5,330 nucleotides of DNA from the NCBI GenBank assembly GCA_005805045.1, contig SYNW01000084.1:1-5330 (forward strand), given 5' to 3'. How positions within the stretch are numbered: the first letter of the stretch is position 1; each line of letters begins with the position of its first letter. Positions 5,218 through 5,330 of the stretch are shown in pieces. Position numbers and translations under genes: made by a program. The notes beneath the pieces were generated by a model. That model saw only the letters and a program-made list of their open reading frames with translations. It was not told the DNA's origin and did no database searches. This DNA comes from Actinomycetota bacterium (GTDB lineage: Bacteria > Actinomycetota > Acidimicrobiia > Acidimicrobiales > Ilumatobacteraceae).

Positions 5218-5330
5218 ATGGCACTAACAAAAGATCAGATTCTTGACGGAATCTCCGAACTCACGGTTCTTGAGCTCAAAGATCTTCTCTCGGCATTCGA
5301 AGAGAAGTTCGGCGTAACGGCAGCAGCCCC
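5218..5330 (+). CDS. rplL: 50S ribosomal protein L7/L12 (5' part, cut by window end)
   Basis: L7/L12 is the multicopy stalk protein that contacts EF-Tu, EF-G and initiation factors. Thirty-seven codons are visible, beginning [20 protein letters not shown] and continuing through [12 protein letters not shown] (22-33). This is the N-terminal dimerisation domain that binds the L10 helix. The last residues (TAAA) are the start of the Ala-rich hinge, and the reading frame runs off the window. Its position after rplJ and the strong ribosome-binding site support the assignment. Confidence 0.95.
   Translation, partial: MALTKDQILDGISELTVLELKDLLSAFEEKFGVTAAA

Overview
All confidently identified genes lie on the + strand. 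The core is the conserved bacterial order tRNA-Trp - secE - nusG - rplK - rplA - (inserted gene) - rplJ - rplL. A tRNA-Trp directly before secE, the long acidic N-terminal tail of NusG, and SecE and L1 proteins of actinobacterial type point to Actinomycetota. Base composition is moderate rather than GC-rich, and the L1 protein resembles those of the Acidimicrobiia. The phylum is a reasonable inference; the class is a guess from remembered family sequences.

Layout. 1-15: possible last codons of an upstream gene, overlapping the next start as TGATG. 15-584: SIS-domain phosphosugar isomerase of GmhA (sedoheptulose-7-phosphate isomerase) type. 585-759: 175 bases with no gene I can support. 760-832: tRNA-Trp(CCA). 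872-1177: secE. 1189-1869: nusG. 1896-2324: rplK (L11). 2325-2405: spacer with a weak hairpin whose loop is complementary to the rplA ribosome-binding site. 2406-3140: rplA (L1). 3172-4392: a putative glycosyltransferase of the TIGR04372 type, not a usual member of this operon. 4393-4643: 251-base spacer holding a GNRA hairpin, a promoter-like sequence overlapped by a perfect dyad, and a folded leader that looks like the L10 autoregulatory leader. 4644-5171: rplJ (L10). 5218-5330: start of rplL (L7/L12), cut by the window end.

How the parts fit. SecE (translocon), NusG (transcription elongation and coupling factor) and the stalk and L1-arm ribosomal proteins L11, L1, L10 and L7/L12 are made together, as in most bacteria. 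L10 and L7/L12 form the ribosomal stalk. The leader before rplJ would let free L10-L7/L12 complex repress its own synthesis. The promoter-like sequence directly before this leader would make rplJL a separately transcribed unit.

The exception is the surface-polysaccharide-type glycosyltransferase between rplA and rplJ. It has a weak start (TTG, poor Shine-Dalgarno) and lies between two imperfect direct repeats. With the GmhA-like isomerase upstream, this puts sugar or envelope genes on one side of and inside a core transcription-translation cluster. I see no CRISPR array, transposase, integrase or obvious new defence system. The most interesting parts are the inserted gene and the regulatory region at 4462-4621.
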